Assembly (NCBI GenBank): GCA_937877625.1
Contig: CALFJG010000086.1
Location: forward strand, 1-6,389
Direction of reading: 5' to 3'
Source: an uncultured Prevotellaceae bacterium
Lineage (GTDB): Bacteria; Bacteroidota; Bacteroidia; Bacteroidales; Bacteroidaceae
DNA: 6,389 nt
Part shown: piece after piece, positions 1 through 4,987 of the stretch
Layout: each line of letters opens with the position of its first letter
Position numbering within the stretch: the stretch's first letter is position 1
The notes under the pieces: model-generated
What the model was told of the DNA's origin: nothing
Seen by the model: only the letters and a program-made list of their open reading frames with translations
The model's database searches: none
Made by a program: the position numbers and the translations under genes

Positions 1-1
1 G

Positions 2-658
2 GCCTTGCTTTCGGCGGCCACTATAAGGTTATATGCAAACGCCTTTAGTTTGAGTGATGGTACTATAACCAGCAATTTTGAAGTACACCCCTACGCTACT
101 GCGTACAGCTATTTTTACATTATGGAGCGTTTGGTAAGTGCCATTACGCCCCCTACCGGCGCGTCAGATTATTCAGTAAATAACAGGGCTAATATCCTAA
201 TGTACCTTTCCGCCACAGGGCAGAAAAAAGCTACCTACAGCGGCGGTACGCCTTATGGCGGCAACTTCGCTGCCTGGTGTGAGGGCGGTATGTTTGCCGG
301 GCTAAGACCGCATTTGCGGCACATTACAACAGCCAGCACGCTTGCTAATACCGACCATACAATTATCGTAAATAATACCGGTGCTATTACTATTACCCTG
401 CCATTAAATCCTGAAGTGGGGCAAGAGTTTGAGATTTGGCACACTACTAACAACTCGCTTACGGTACAGTCCTATAATAACGGCAGCACCACTACGCGCA
501 AGTACATTTATCGTATGACTTCTTCTACTTCCTGGGCGTACAGCCACGAATCCACCAGCCGTGAAATTATGCGCTTTAAGTATGCCCACAACTTGTATAA
601 CGTGAACAGCGCGGAAAACGGCTGCTGGCTTATGGTGTATTATGGAAAGTCTGCATAA
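2..658 (+). CDS. Phage tail/fibre-like structural protein, 3' part (5' end outside window)
   Basis: The reading frame is already open at the left edge (codons from base 2) and no convincing start is visible, so this is the C-terminal ~219 residues of a longer protein. The segment around residues 107-155 (counting from the TTG at base 5), with TASTLANTDHTIIVNN, then TITLPLNPEVGQEFEIWHTTNNSLTV, alternates hydrophobic and polar residues with Thr/Asn-rich turns. This beta-rich pattern is common at the C-termini of phage tail, fibre and appendage proteins. No enzymatic motif is visible. It ends TAA 25 bp before the DGR target gene on the same strand, so the two are probably co-transcribed and may be parts of the same virion structure. 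A structural role is inferred from composition and context; the exact part (fibre, baseplate, decoration) cannot be told. Confidence 0.6.
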   Translation, partial: ALLSAATIRLYANAFSLSDGTITSNFEVHPYATAYSYFYIMERLVSAITPPTGASDYSVNNRANILMYLSATGQKKATYSGGTPYGGNFAAWCEGGMFAGLRPHLRHITTASTLANTDHTIIVNNTGAITITLPLNPEVGQEFEIWHTTNNSLTVQSYNNGSTTTRKYIYRMTSSTSWAYSHESTSREIMRFKYAHNLYNVNSAENGCWLMVYYGKSA

Positions 659-668
659 CAAACCCTAT

Positions 669-684
669 TAAACTTATAAGTTTA
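669..684. promoter_or_regulatory. 16-bp perfect palindrome overlapping the target-gene start codon
   Basis: The bases TAAACTTATAAGTTTA read identically on both strands, and the last base is the A of the target gene ATG. It sits in the 25-bp gap between the tail gene and the DGR target gene, where a ribosome or a dimeric DNA-binding protein would act. It is AT-rich, so a chance occurrence is possible. A role as operator or as a weak RNA stem hiding the start is inference only. Confidence 0.3.
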
Positions 685-1451
685 TGACACGTACAACAAA
701 AAAACTGTCGGCCCAGACTACCGTAACCACGGTGGCCAGCGGCCAGAAATTCCCTATGACAGATGCGCAGGGAAACGTAACCCTTATTACGCTGGATAAT
801 CTCAAAACGGCCCTGTTAGCCGGTATGAGCCTTGACGCGATCGAGGACGGCATATTTATTATGACGCACCGCAAGAGCGACAATTACCCGATTATGTACA
901 AGCCCCACAAATGGACGGCCCAGCAGTCAGCTGGCGAAATCGCCGACGGCGTAGTGGTCGTAGAGGGCGGCAAACTGCTGGTAGTCGCTCCGACGGAGTG
1001 CGACAGCGCCGGCCTGCTTTGGTCTTCCGAAGCGGTAAGCGGTGGCGGCGTTACCACGACCGACCGCGTAACGGCGTACAGCGACTGGGCCGGTAAGACC
1101 AACACCGCCGCGCAGATCGAGAAAGCAGCCTGCCAGGGCGCCAGCTACGCCCCCGGTTTCTGCGCTGCCTACAGCCGCACCAACGCGAACGGCTACGGCC
1201 TAACCGCCGGTAAATGGTGGCTGCCGTCCCTGGGCGAAATGATGATGATCTACGCCAATATGACGAAGATTAACTACGCCCTTAGCCTTATTACCGGTGC
1301 TACGCAGCTTTCCGAAACGTGGTACTGGACTTCTACAGAGTACAGCGCGGCGCGCGCCTGGTGCTTGAACCTTAGCATCGGTGATATGACCAACCGCACT
1401 AAGGCCAGCAACAGGGGCAGGGTGCGCGCGGTTTCAGCATTTATTTCTTAA
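684..1451 (+). CDS. DGR target (variable) protein with C-terminal DUF1566/C-type-lectin-like domain
   Basis: A 255-residue protein. Residues ~1-60 include KFPMTDAQGNVTLITLDNLK, an N-terminal stretch like those of Bacteroidales phage tail-attached proteins, possibly the anchoring part. From ~95 to the end it resembles the DUF1566/Lcl-type C-type-lectin fold used by many DGR targets: WWLPSLGEM (178-186), WYWTSTEYS (213-221) and the closing NRGRVRAV (243-250). The VR occupies the last ~36 codons. Eight residues differ from the template: A223, R224, C227, I232, D234, T236, R238 and G245, set in an invariant scaffold, as expected for a ligand-binding face. There is no signal peptide or membrane segment, so it is a virion rather than a secreted or cell-envelope protein. 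ATG at 684 is the first start after the tail gene, within a 16-bp palindrome. Receptor binding is inferred by analogy with Mtd. Confidence 0.93.
   Translation: MTRTTKKLSAQTTVTTVASGQKFPMTDAQGNVTLITLDNLKTALLAGMSLDAIEDGIFIMTHRKSDNYPIMYKPHKWTAQQSAGEIADGVVVVEGGKLLVVAPTECDSAGLLWSSEAVSGGGVTTTDRVTAYSDWAGKTNTAAQIEKAACQGASYAPGFCAAYSRTNANGYGLTAGKWWLPSLGEMMMIYANMTKINYALSLITGATQLSETWYWTSTEYSAARAWCLNLSIGDMTNRTKASNRGRVRAVSAFIS
1334..1439 (+). repeat. DGR variable repeat (VR)
   Basis: This 106-bp segment at the 3' end of the target gene matches TR at 2027-2132 at a constant offset of 693 bp. The 12 mismatches lie at 1350, 1353, 1354, 1362, 1363, 1378, 1383, 1390, 1395, 1396, 1416 and 1417, and every one corresponds to A in TR. 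They fall in eight codons and all change the amino acid (T to A; N to R, C, I, D, T, R, G). Bases 1334-1349 and 1418-1439 are identical to TR. The match stops at the left with three mismatches in a row and at the right at base 1440 (T against C), a non-A difference that marks the end of the copied region. Confidence 0.97.
1418..1439 (+). other. Initiation of mutagenic homing (IMH)-like 3' end of VR
   Basis: The last 22 bp of the VR are identical to TR 2111-2132 and contain a G/C-only run (GCGCGCGG) followed by TTTCAGCA. In BPP-1 the 3' VR boundary is a G/C tract plus adjoining sequence (IMH) that sets where cDNA integration begins, and TR carries a slightly different IMH*. Here the pair diverges from base 1440/2133 onward (T/C, then A/C at 1443/2136), which could be the IMH versus IMH* difference. 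The position is supported by the repeat alignment; the function is by analogy. Confidence 0.7.
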
Positions 1452-1480
1452 CCTTTAGTAGTTAGTCTTTAACCTTTAAG
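1450..1480 (+). repeat. Short direct repeat AACCTTTAG / AACCTTTAAG
   Basis: AACCTTTAG (1450-1458) recurs as AACCTTTAAG (1471-1480) with a 21-bp step, filling the space between the target stop codon and the hairpin. It is short and AT-rich, and no function is known. It lies in the segment that in other DGRs affects homing. Confidence 0.35.
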
Positions 1481-1499
1481 ATACGGCGGTAGCCGTATC
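1480..1499 (+). promoter_or_regulatory. Hairpin/cruciform downstream of VR
   Basis: A perfect 8-bp inverted repeat GATACGGC / GCCGTATC encloses the 4-nt loop GGTA, 40 bp after the end of the VR and 28 bp after the target stop codon. BPP-1 and other DGRs have 7-10-bp stems with 4-nt loops downstream of IMH that are needed for efficient retrohoming, so this is the best candidate for that element. The distance here is larger than in BPP-1. It could also act as a transcription attenuator, but it is followed by AAAA rather than T residues on the + strand. Confidence 0.65.
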
Positions 1500-1521
1500 A
1501 AAAGCTAAGCATTAAGGTTTT

Positions 1522-1911
1522 ATGGCAAACAAAGTTAAGCTGGTTTCCGGTACCCGGATATACTTAGACGCTAACGCGCTGCTGGATCATATCCTGGACA
1601 TAACGCCGAATTTCCCGCGCCAGTACAAATACAGCATCGGTACAAAGATGCACGAACTGGCCGTAGCGCTGATCCAGGATATAGCGGCCGCCTACCTCAA
1701 CAGAGACAGGGAAACGCGGATAAGTTACCTGGTGGCTTTCCAGGTTAAGTTTGAAACCCTTAAAACCTTAATGCGAAAGGCTGGCGAAAGAAAATGGATT
1801 ACTTCAGAAGGGCGGCACGCACAGATAGTGGAACTTATGGACGCTATCGGCAAGCAGTGTACAGCGTGGAAAAATTCGCTTACAACGGCCCAGCAAGCCG
1901 ACTGCGAATGA
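1522..1911 (+). CDS. avd: DGR accessory variability determinant (Avd)
   Basis: A 129-residue protein, the usual size of Avd (about 120-130). Avd proteins form a pentameric barrel of four-helix-bundle subunits that binds the TR RNA and the RT and is needed for cDNA synthesis and mutagenic homing. The sequence is helical and basic. FPRQYKYSIGTKMHELAVALIQDIAAAYL (residues ~31-59) is the typical family core (an FPR.YKYSIG.KM-like stretch opening a helix), followed by two more amphipathic helices with many Lys/Arg (LKTLMRKAGERKW). Position supports the call: 70 bp after the target gene and directly before TR. The ATG at 1522 has an AT-rich leader (AAGGTTTT) rather than a standard Shine-Dalgarno. 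The family call is firm. Confidence 0.9.
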   Translation: MANKVKLVSGTRIYLDANALLDHILDITPNFPRQYKYSIGTKMHELAVALIQDIAAAYLNRDRETRISYLVAFQVKFETLKTLMRKAGERKWITSEGRHAQIVELMDAIGKQCTAWKNSLTTAQQADCE

Positions 1912-2182
1912 TCGCCAGAACCAGGTAAGGTTACGACCCCCTGGGCGCGCGTTTTCCGTAATAAATGGGCCGTATACCAGCATTTCTGGTTAAGAGCAAG
2001 ACAAGTACGGCGCAGACTGCGAGCCTTACAGAGTACAGCGCGACGAACGCCTGGAACTTGAACCTTAGCAACGGTAATATGAACAACAACACTAAGGCCA
2101 GCAACAGGAACAGGGTGCGCGCGGTTTCAGCACTTCTTACGGAAACAGGTATTTAGAAAAATACATAAAAACACTTGGATAG
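1912..2182 (+). ncRNA. DGR template RNA region (avd-TR-RT spacer)
   Basis: This 271-bp stretch between avd and the RT gene carries the TR and would form the RNA copied by the RT. Flanking bases upstream of TR can fold: CCAGG (1921-1925) with CCTGG (1940-1944), and ACCAG (1976-1980) with CTGGT (1986-1990) around a 5-nt loop. In BPP-1, sequence on both sides of TR, including the end of avd and the start of the RT gene, takes part in RNA function, so the true RNA may extend beyond these borders. The ends given are simply the gene limits; no promoter or processing site was recognised. Confidence 0.7.
2027..2132 (+). repeat. DGR template repeat (TR)
   Basis: A 106-bp non-coding master copy of the VR, lying 51 bp upstream of the RT gene. 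It contains 36 adenines, of which 12 differ in the current VR; no other base differs. In the VR reading frame TR holds nine AAC codons, one AAT and one ACG where variation is expected. AAY codons can mutate to 15 amino acids and never to a stop, the known design of DGR templates. Three AAC codons (2061, 2085, 2103) are unmutated in this copy of the VR. The TR frame happens to be open from an ATG at 1965 to 2156; this is treated as a by-product of its protein-coding origin. Confidence 0.97.
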
Positions 2183-3364
2183 ATGGTTACTACGGACGAT
2201 ATGCTACAGGCGTACTATGACTGCCGCAAACGGAAGCGGAGAACAGCCAGTGCGGTGGTATATGAAATGGACTACGAAGCGCGCCTAATCGCGCTGCGCG
2301 ACCGGATCAATACCCGGCAATACGCGCCCGGTAAGTCTATTTGCTTTGTCGTAACACGTCCCAGATACCGCGAAGTGTTTGCCGCTTCTTTTGAAGACCG
2401 GATAGTACACCACTACATAGCGCTGCGCCTGGAGCCGTTATTTGAACAGATATTCAGCCCGCGCACTTTCAACTGCCGCAAGGGCAAAGGCCAGCTGTAC
2501 GGTGTTAAGATGCTGGAAGACGACCTGCGCACCGTAAGCCGGAACTATACCCACGACTGCTGGGTACTGAAATTAGACCTTAAGGGCTTTTTTATGAGCA
2601 TAGACCGGCTTATGCTAGCCAGCTTAATAGACGCCTTTATAGTGCAGCACTACGACGGCCCGGACAAAGAAGACCTGCGCTACACCTGCCGGGTGGTTAT
2701 CCTGCACAGCCCGGAAAAGAACTGCGAACGCCACAGCCCGCTAAAGTTTTGGGACTACCTGCCGCCGCACAAATCCTTTTTTACCAATACGCCCGGCAAG
2801 GGTGTGGCCATAGGCAACCTGTTTGCCCAGCTTTTCGCAAACTTCCTGCTTAACCTGCTGGACTGGTACCTGGAAGAACTGGGCATAACCCACCACGGCC
2901 GGTACGTGGACGACTTCTACTGCATCCACGAAGACAAAGCCGTACTGCTGGCGGCTATCCCCAAAATCCGGGAGAAGCTGGCCGGCATCGGCCTGGCCCT
3001 TAACGAAAAGAAATTTTACCTACAGCACTACACCAAAGGCGTAGAGTTTACCGGGATGATCGTAAAGCCCGGCCGCACCTACATTTGTAACCGGGTGCTT
3101 ACTAACTTTATCGTGGCGGTGCGGCGTCTCAATGCCGCCAAAGACCTGCGTCAGATACGCCACTGCATCTGTAGCATAAACAGCTACCTGGGCCTGCTTC
3201 GCCAGTGTAACGAATACGGCAACCGGGTAAAGGTGCTTTCTATGATAAGCCCGCAGGCGTGGCAGTATCTTTACATAAAGGGCCACTACGAAGTAGTCTG
3301 CCTGCGTAACAAATACAAGCCAAAAACCATAACACTACAACGTATAAGGGATGGAGACTATTAA
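2183..3364 (+). CDS. DGR reverse transcriptase
   Basis: A 393-residue, group II-intron-related reverse transcriptase that copies the TR RNA with misincorporation opposite adenines. Visible motifs: EDRIVHHYI (71-79), CRKGKG (98-103), the first catalytic aspartate D132 in LKLDLKGFFMSID (129-141), GVAIGNLFAQLFAN (207-220), and the active-site box YVDD (241-244) giving D243 and D244, then a thumb-like basic region from ~260. It has no maturase or endonuclease domain, which fits the DGR family, and its length is normal. The motif that is usually a G...SQ pattern in DGR enzymes reads IGNLFAQ here, with Ala in place of Ser at 215. The start at 2183 follows an A-rich leader. The 3' end overlaps the next ORF by 14 bp, suggesting co-translation with the lysis genes. 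Confidence 0.96.
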   Translation: MVTTDDMLQAYYDCRKRKRRTASAVVYEMDYEARLIALRDRINTRQYAPGKSICFVVTRPRYREVFAASFEDRIVHHYIALRLEPLFEQIFSPRTFNCRKGKGQLYGVKMLEDDLRTVSRNYTHDCWVLKLDLKGFFMSIDRLMLASLIDAFIVQHYDGPDKEDLRYTCRVVILHSPEKNCERHSPLKFWDYLPPHKSFFTNTPGKGVAIGNLFAQLFANFLLNLLDWYLEELGITHHGRYVDDFYCIHEDKAVLLAAIPKIREKLAGIGLALNEKKFYLQHYTKGVEFTGMIVKPGRTYICNRVLTNFIVAVRRLNAAKDLRQIRHCICSINSYLGLLRQCNEYGNRVKVLSMISPQAWQYLYIKGHYEVVCLRNKYKPKTITLQRIRDGDY

Positions 3365-3506
3365 ACCCGAACCGCTGCTGGTGCTTCGCGGCGACGACCT
3401 AAATACCGAACTGGTGCAGTACCTGTCGGCCCGCTACCTGGTAACGGTGGAAGCACAAAATAACGAAATTGTCTACGAACTGTTTAACCGTCCTACTGAA
3501 AAATGA
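3351..3506 (+). CDS. Small 51-residue phage protein of unknown function
   Basis: An ATG at 3351 opens a 51-codon frame ending TGA at 3504-3506. It overlaps the RT gene end by 14 bp and shares an ATGA (3503-3506) with the holin start, a double overlap typical of translationally coupled phage genes and the main reason to accept it. Without it there would be a 138-bp unexplained gap in an otherwise packed operon. The product begins METIKPEPLLVLRG, is acidic in the middle (GDDLNTE) and ends NRPTEK. It has no membrane segment, signal peptide or cysteine. No family was recognised. A structured small soluble protein is plausible; its place directly before the holin allows a role in lysis timing, but that is only inference. 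Confidence 0.7.
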   Translation: METIKPEPLLVLRGDDLNTELVQYLSARYLVTVEAQNNEIVYELFNRPTEK

Positions 3507-3973
3507 ACGAAGCTATATTAGATTATCTTAGCCACCTTTACGGCCACGTAGTGCTAATCGTGGTAGCCACCGCAGCCCTTATCTTCGCTATGGGCATAGA
3601 CCTTATCTTTGGCATCCATAAGGCCAAACAACGCGGCGAGGCTACCACGTCCACTGGGTTTAAGAAGACCTGCGAAAAGGCCCGCAAATACTTTTCCCCT
3701 TACCTGGTGCTGGTGTGCATCGACCTGCTGGCGGCAGTGCTGCTGCCGGTACCGGCTTTCTCGATGCTGTGGGCTGCCTGGTGTATCTACTGCGAGTTTA
3801 AGAGCGTAAGGGAAAAAGCCTGGCAGAAAGAAGAACTGCGCAAGGCCGAAAAGACTATGAACGTGATAATAGAGAACAAAGACGACATAGCAAAGCTGGT
3901 GGCCGCCGTCCTTTTCGACGAGCAGGAAAAACGCAAGGCCGCCGCAGCATCCGAAGAACCAGACCAACAGTAA
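3503..3973 (+). CDS. Phage holin-like membrane protein
   Basis: A 156-residue protein with hydrophobic segments at ~16-38 (VVLIVVATAALIFAMGIDLIFGI), ~67-83 (PYLVLVCIDLLAAVLLP) and ~84-97 (FSMLWAAWCIYC), then a charged tail rich in Lys/Glu/Ala. The pattern DLIFGIHKAKQRGEATTSTGFKKTCEKARKY (33-63), a DL.FGI..A...GE..TS..K..K.Y signature, is like that of the phage holin 4/toxin-secretion holin family and its Bacteroidales relatives. Holins permeabilise the inner membrane at a set time to release or activate the endolysin. The next gene, 6 bp downstream, is the amidase, which supports the role. Its start overlaps the preceding small ORF stop (ATGA). The holin function is inferred; the membrane topology is visible. 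Confidence 0.8.
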   Translation: MNEAILDYLSHLYGHVVLIVVATAALIFAMGIDLIFGIHKAKQRGEATTSTGFKKTCEKARKYFSPYLVLVCIDLLAAVLLPVPAFSMLWAAWCIYCEFKSVREKAWQKEELRKAEKTMNVIIENKDDIAKLVAAVLFDEQEKRKAAAASEEPDQQ

Positions 3974-3979
3974 CACGTT

Positions 3980-4471
3980 ATGAAGAAGATCGACGCCATA
4001 GTTATCCACTGCACGGCCACCCGCGCCGGGCAGGACGTGCGCGCTGCCGATATTGACAAGTGGCACAAAGAAAGGGGCTTTGCCGGTATCGGCTATAACT
4101 ACGTTATCGACCTGGACGGCACGGTGGAAGTAGGCCGGCCGCTTACCAGGGACGGCGCCCACTGCAACACCGCCGGCGTGTCCGGCCTGGCCTACAATAA
4201 ACACAGTATCGGCATCTGCTACGTGGGCGGTCTGGACAAAAACGGAAAGCCCGCAGACACCAGGACGCCCGCCCAGAAAAGGGCTTTGGCCAAACTGGTA
4301 TACCAGCTTATCGACAAATACCCTATCGTGGAAGTAATCGGCCACAGGGACGCCAGTCCGGATAAAAACGGCGACGGCAGGATTACCGCTAACGAGTGGA
4401 TAAAAGCCTGTCCGTGCTTCGACGTCCGCGCCGAATTTCCCATAGCCATTTGCACCGCCAAAAAGAAGTAA
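3980..4471 (+). CDS. Phage endolysin, N-acetylmuramoyl-L-alanine amidase (Amidase_2 / T7 lysozyme type)
   Basis: A 163-residue, single-domain zinc amidase that cuts the bond between N-acetylmuramic acid and L-alanine in peptidoglycan. Landmarks match the family: IVIHCTAT with zinc ligand H10, GIGYNYVIDLDGTVEVGRP (36-54) with Y39 at the place of T7 lysozyme Tyr46, GAHCNTAG (59-66), SIGICYVGG (76-84), GHRDASPDKNGDGRI (121-135) with H122, and KACPCFDV (142-149), where C146 is the likely third ligand. The GHRD...K.CPCFDV form is common in Bacteroidetes phages. There is no signal peptide, so it needs the holin encoded just upstream to reach the wall. There is a 6-bp gap before and 2-bp gap after it in the lysis operon. 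The length is close to T7 lysozyme (about 150). Confidence 0.93.
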   Translation: MKKIDAIVIHCTATRAGQDVRAADIDKWHKERGFAGIGYNYVIDLDGTVEVGRPLTRDGAHCNTAGVSGLAYNKHSIGICYVGGLDKNGKPADTRTPAQKRALAKLVYQLIDKYPIVEVIGHRDASPDKNGDGRITANEWIKACPCFDVRAEFPIAICTAKKK

Positions 4472-4473
4472 CT

Positions 4474-4923
4474 ATGAAACGACTAATTACCCTACTGTGC
4501 TGCGTCCTGCTGCTGGCAGCGTGCAGCGTCGTACGGCCCGGCATTCCGGTAGAGCTGCCACAGATCGTACACGACACCGTTTACCGTAACACTGTCCAGC
4601 ACGACACGCTGCGCCTGGTGCAGCACTACCGCGACACGGTGGTGCAGCGCGACAGCGTGTACGTTGAGGGCCAGACGGTGTACAAGGAAAAGTATATTTA
4701 CAAGACCCGGACAGCCCACGACACCGTACAGGTGTACCGCTACCTGCGCGATACTATGTACGTACACCAGCGTGATAGCATAAGCGTGCCAGTGTACATA
4801 GACCGCGTGGAAAAAGTCAAGTACACGCCAGCTTTTACAAAGATGCTGGCCTGGGCTGGTGGTCTCAGTATTATAGCCATTATTCTTTGGTTACTATTCC
4901 TATACCTAAAGCGCAAGTTTTAA
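4474..4923 (+). CDS. Lipoprotein with C-terminal membrane anchor, putative unimolecular spanin (u-spanin)
   Basis: A 149-residue product. ATG at 4474 was chosen over an upstream in-frame ATG at 4396 because it gives a classical type II signal peptide (MKRLITLLCCVLLLAAC) with lipobox LAAC and lipidated Cys17, two bases after the amidase stop. Residues ~30-120 form a hydrophilic linker with a repeated D-T/S motif: D34T, D44T, D54T, D60S, D83T, D93T, D101S, often preceded by H or R and followed by V, mainly at a ten-residue step. Residues ~124-145 are a C-terminal transmembrane helix ending KRKF. An outer-membrane lipid anchor plus inner-membrane helix in one protein is the layout of T1 gp11-type u-spanins, which fuse the two membranes at lysis. 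The position after holin and amidase fits. The spanin role is inference from architecture; no sequence family was recognised. Confidence 0.7.
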   Translation: MKRLITLLCCVLLLAACSVVRPGIPVELPQIVHDTVYRNTVQHDTLRLVQHYRDTVVQRDSVYVEGQTVYKEKYIYKTRTAHDTVQVYRYLRDTMYVHQRDSISVPVYIDRVEKVKYTPAFTKMLAWAGGLSIIAIILWLLFLYLKRKF

Positions 4924-4955
4924 CACACCTCCGTTTCTGTTAAAAGTGCAACCCC

Positions 4956-4985
4956 GCTGCGCCCCGCTGTGAAGTGTGGCGCAGC
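4956..4985. terminator. Hairpin between convergent genes, probable terminator
   Basis: GCTGCGCC (4956-4963) pairs perfectly with GGCGCAGC (4978-4985) around a 14-nt loop. It lies in the 64-bp gap between the end of the lysis operon and the end of the minus-strand integrase gene, two bases from the latter's stop codon, where termination from either side is expected. On the + strand it is followed by ATTTATATT, only a weak T-rich tail, so an intrinsic terminator is likely but not certain. Confidence 0.6.
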
Positions 4986-4987
4986 AT

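Larger units (their letters stand above)
684..3364 (+). other. Complete diversity-generating retroelement (DGR) cassette
   Basis: All canonical DGR parts are present on one strand in the order target gene with 3'-terminal VR, avd, TR, reverse transcriptase, the same order as the Bordetella phage BPP-1 element (mtd-avd-TR-brt). TR (2027-2132) and VR (1334-1439) align over 106 bp with 12 mismatches, all at TR adenines (A to G seven times, A to C three, A to T two). Known mechanism: the TR RNA is copied by the RT-Avd complex with errors at A, and the cDNA replaces the VR in one direction, leaving TR intact. The cassette lies between a tail-like gene and a lysis module, so it diversifies a phage surface protein. 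No part looks broken. Confidence 0.97.

Noticed and set aside
253..1105. Short minus-strand ORFs and an alternative + frame (911-1096) across the tail and target genes
   Set aside because: They are shadows of the two plus-strand genes, with Arg- or Pro/Ser-rich compositions typical of wrong frames.
1965..2156. 63-codon ORF spanning TR as a protein gene
   Set aside because: It overlaps the template repeat almost entirely. The similarity to the target C-terminus is explained by the TR/VR relation, and the upstream residues show no conserved pattern.
3554..4345. 263-codon minus-strand ORF opposite holin and amidase
   Set aside because: It is antisense to two clearly recognisable lysis genes, has no recognisable family, and long antisense frames are common in GC-richer DNA.
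4396..4473. Upstream in-frame start for the lipoprotein gene
   Set aside because: It would add 26 residues inside the amidase gene and bury the lipoprotein signal peptide; the ATG at 4474 gives a perfect lipobox and normal operon spacing.
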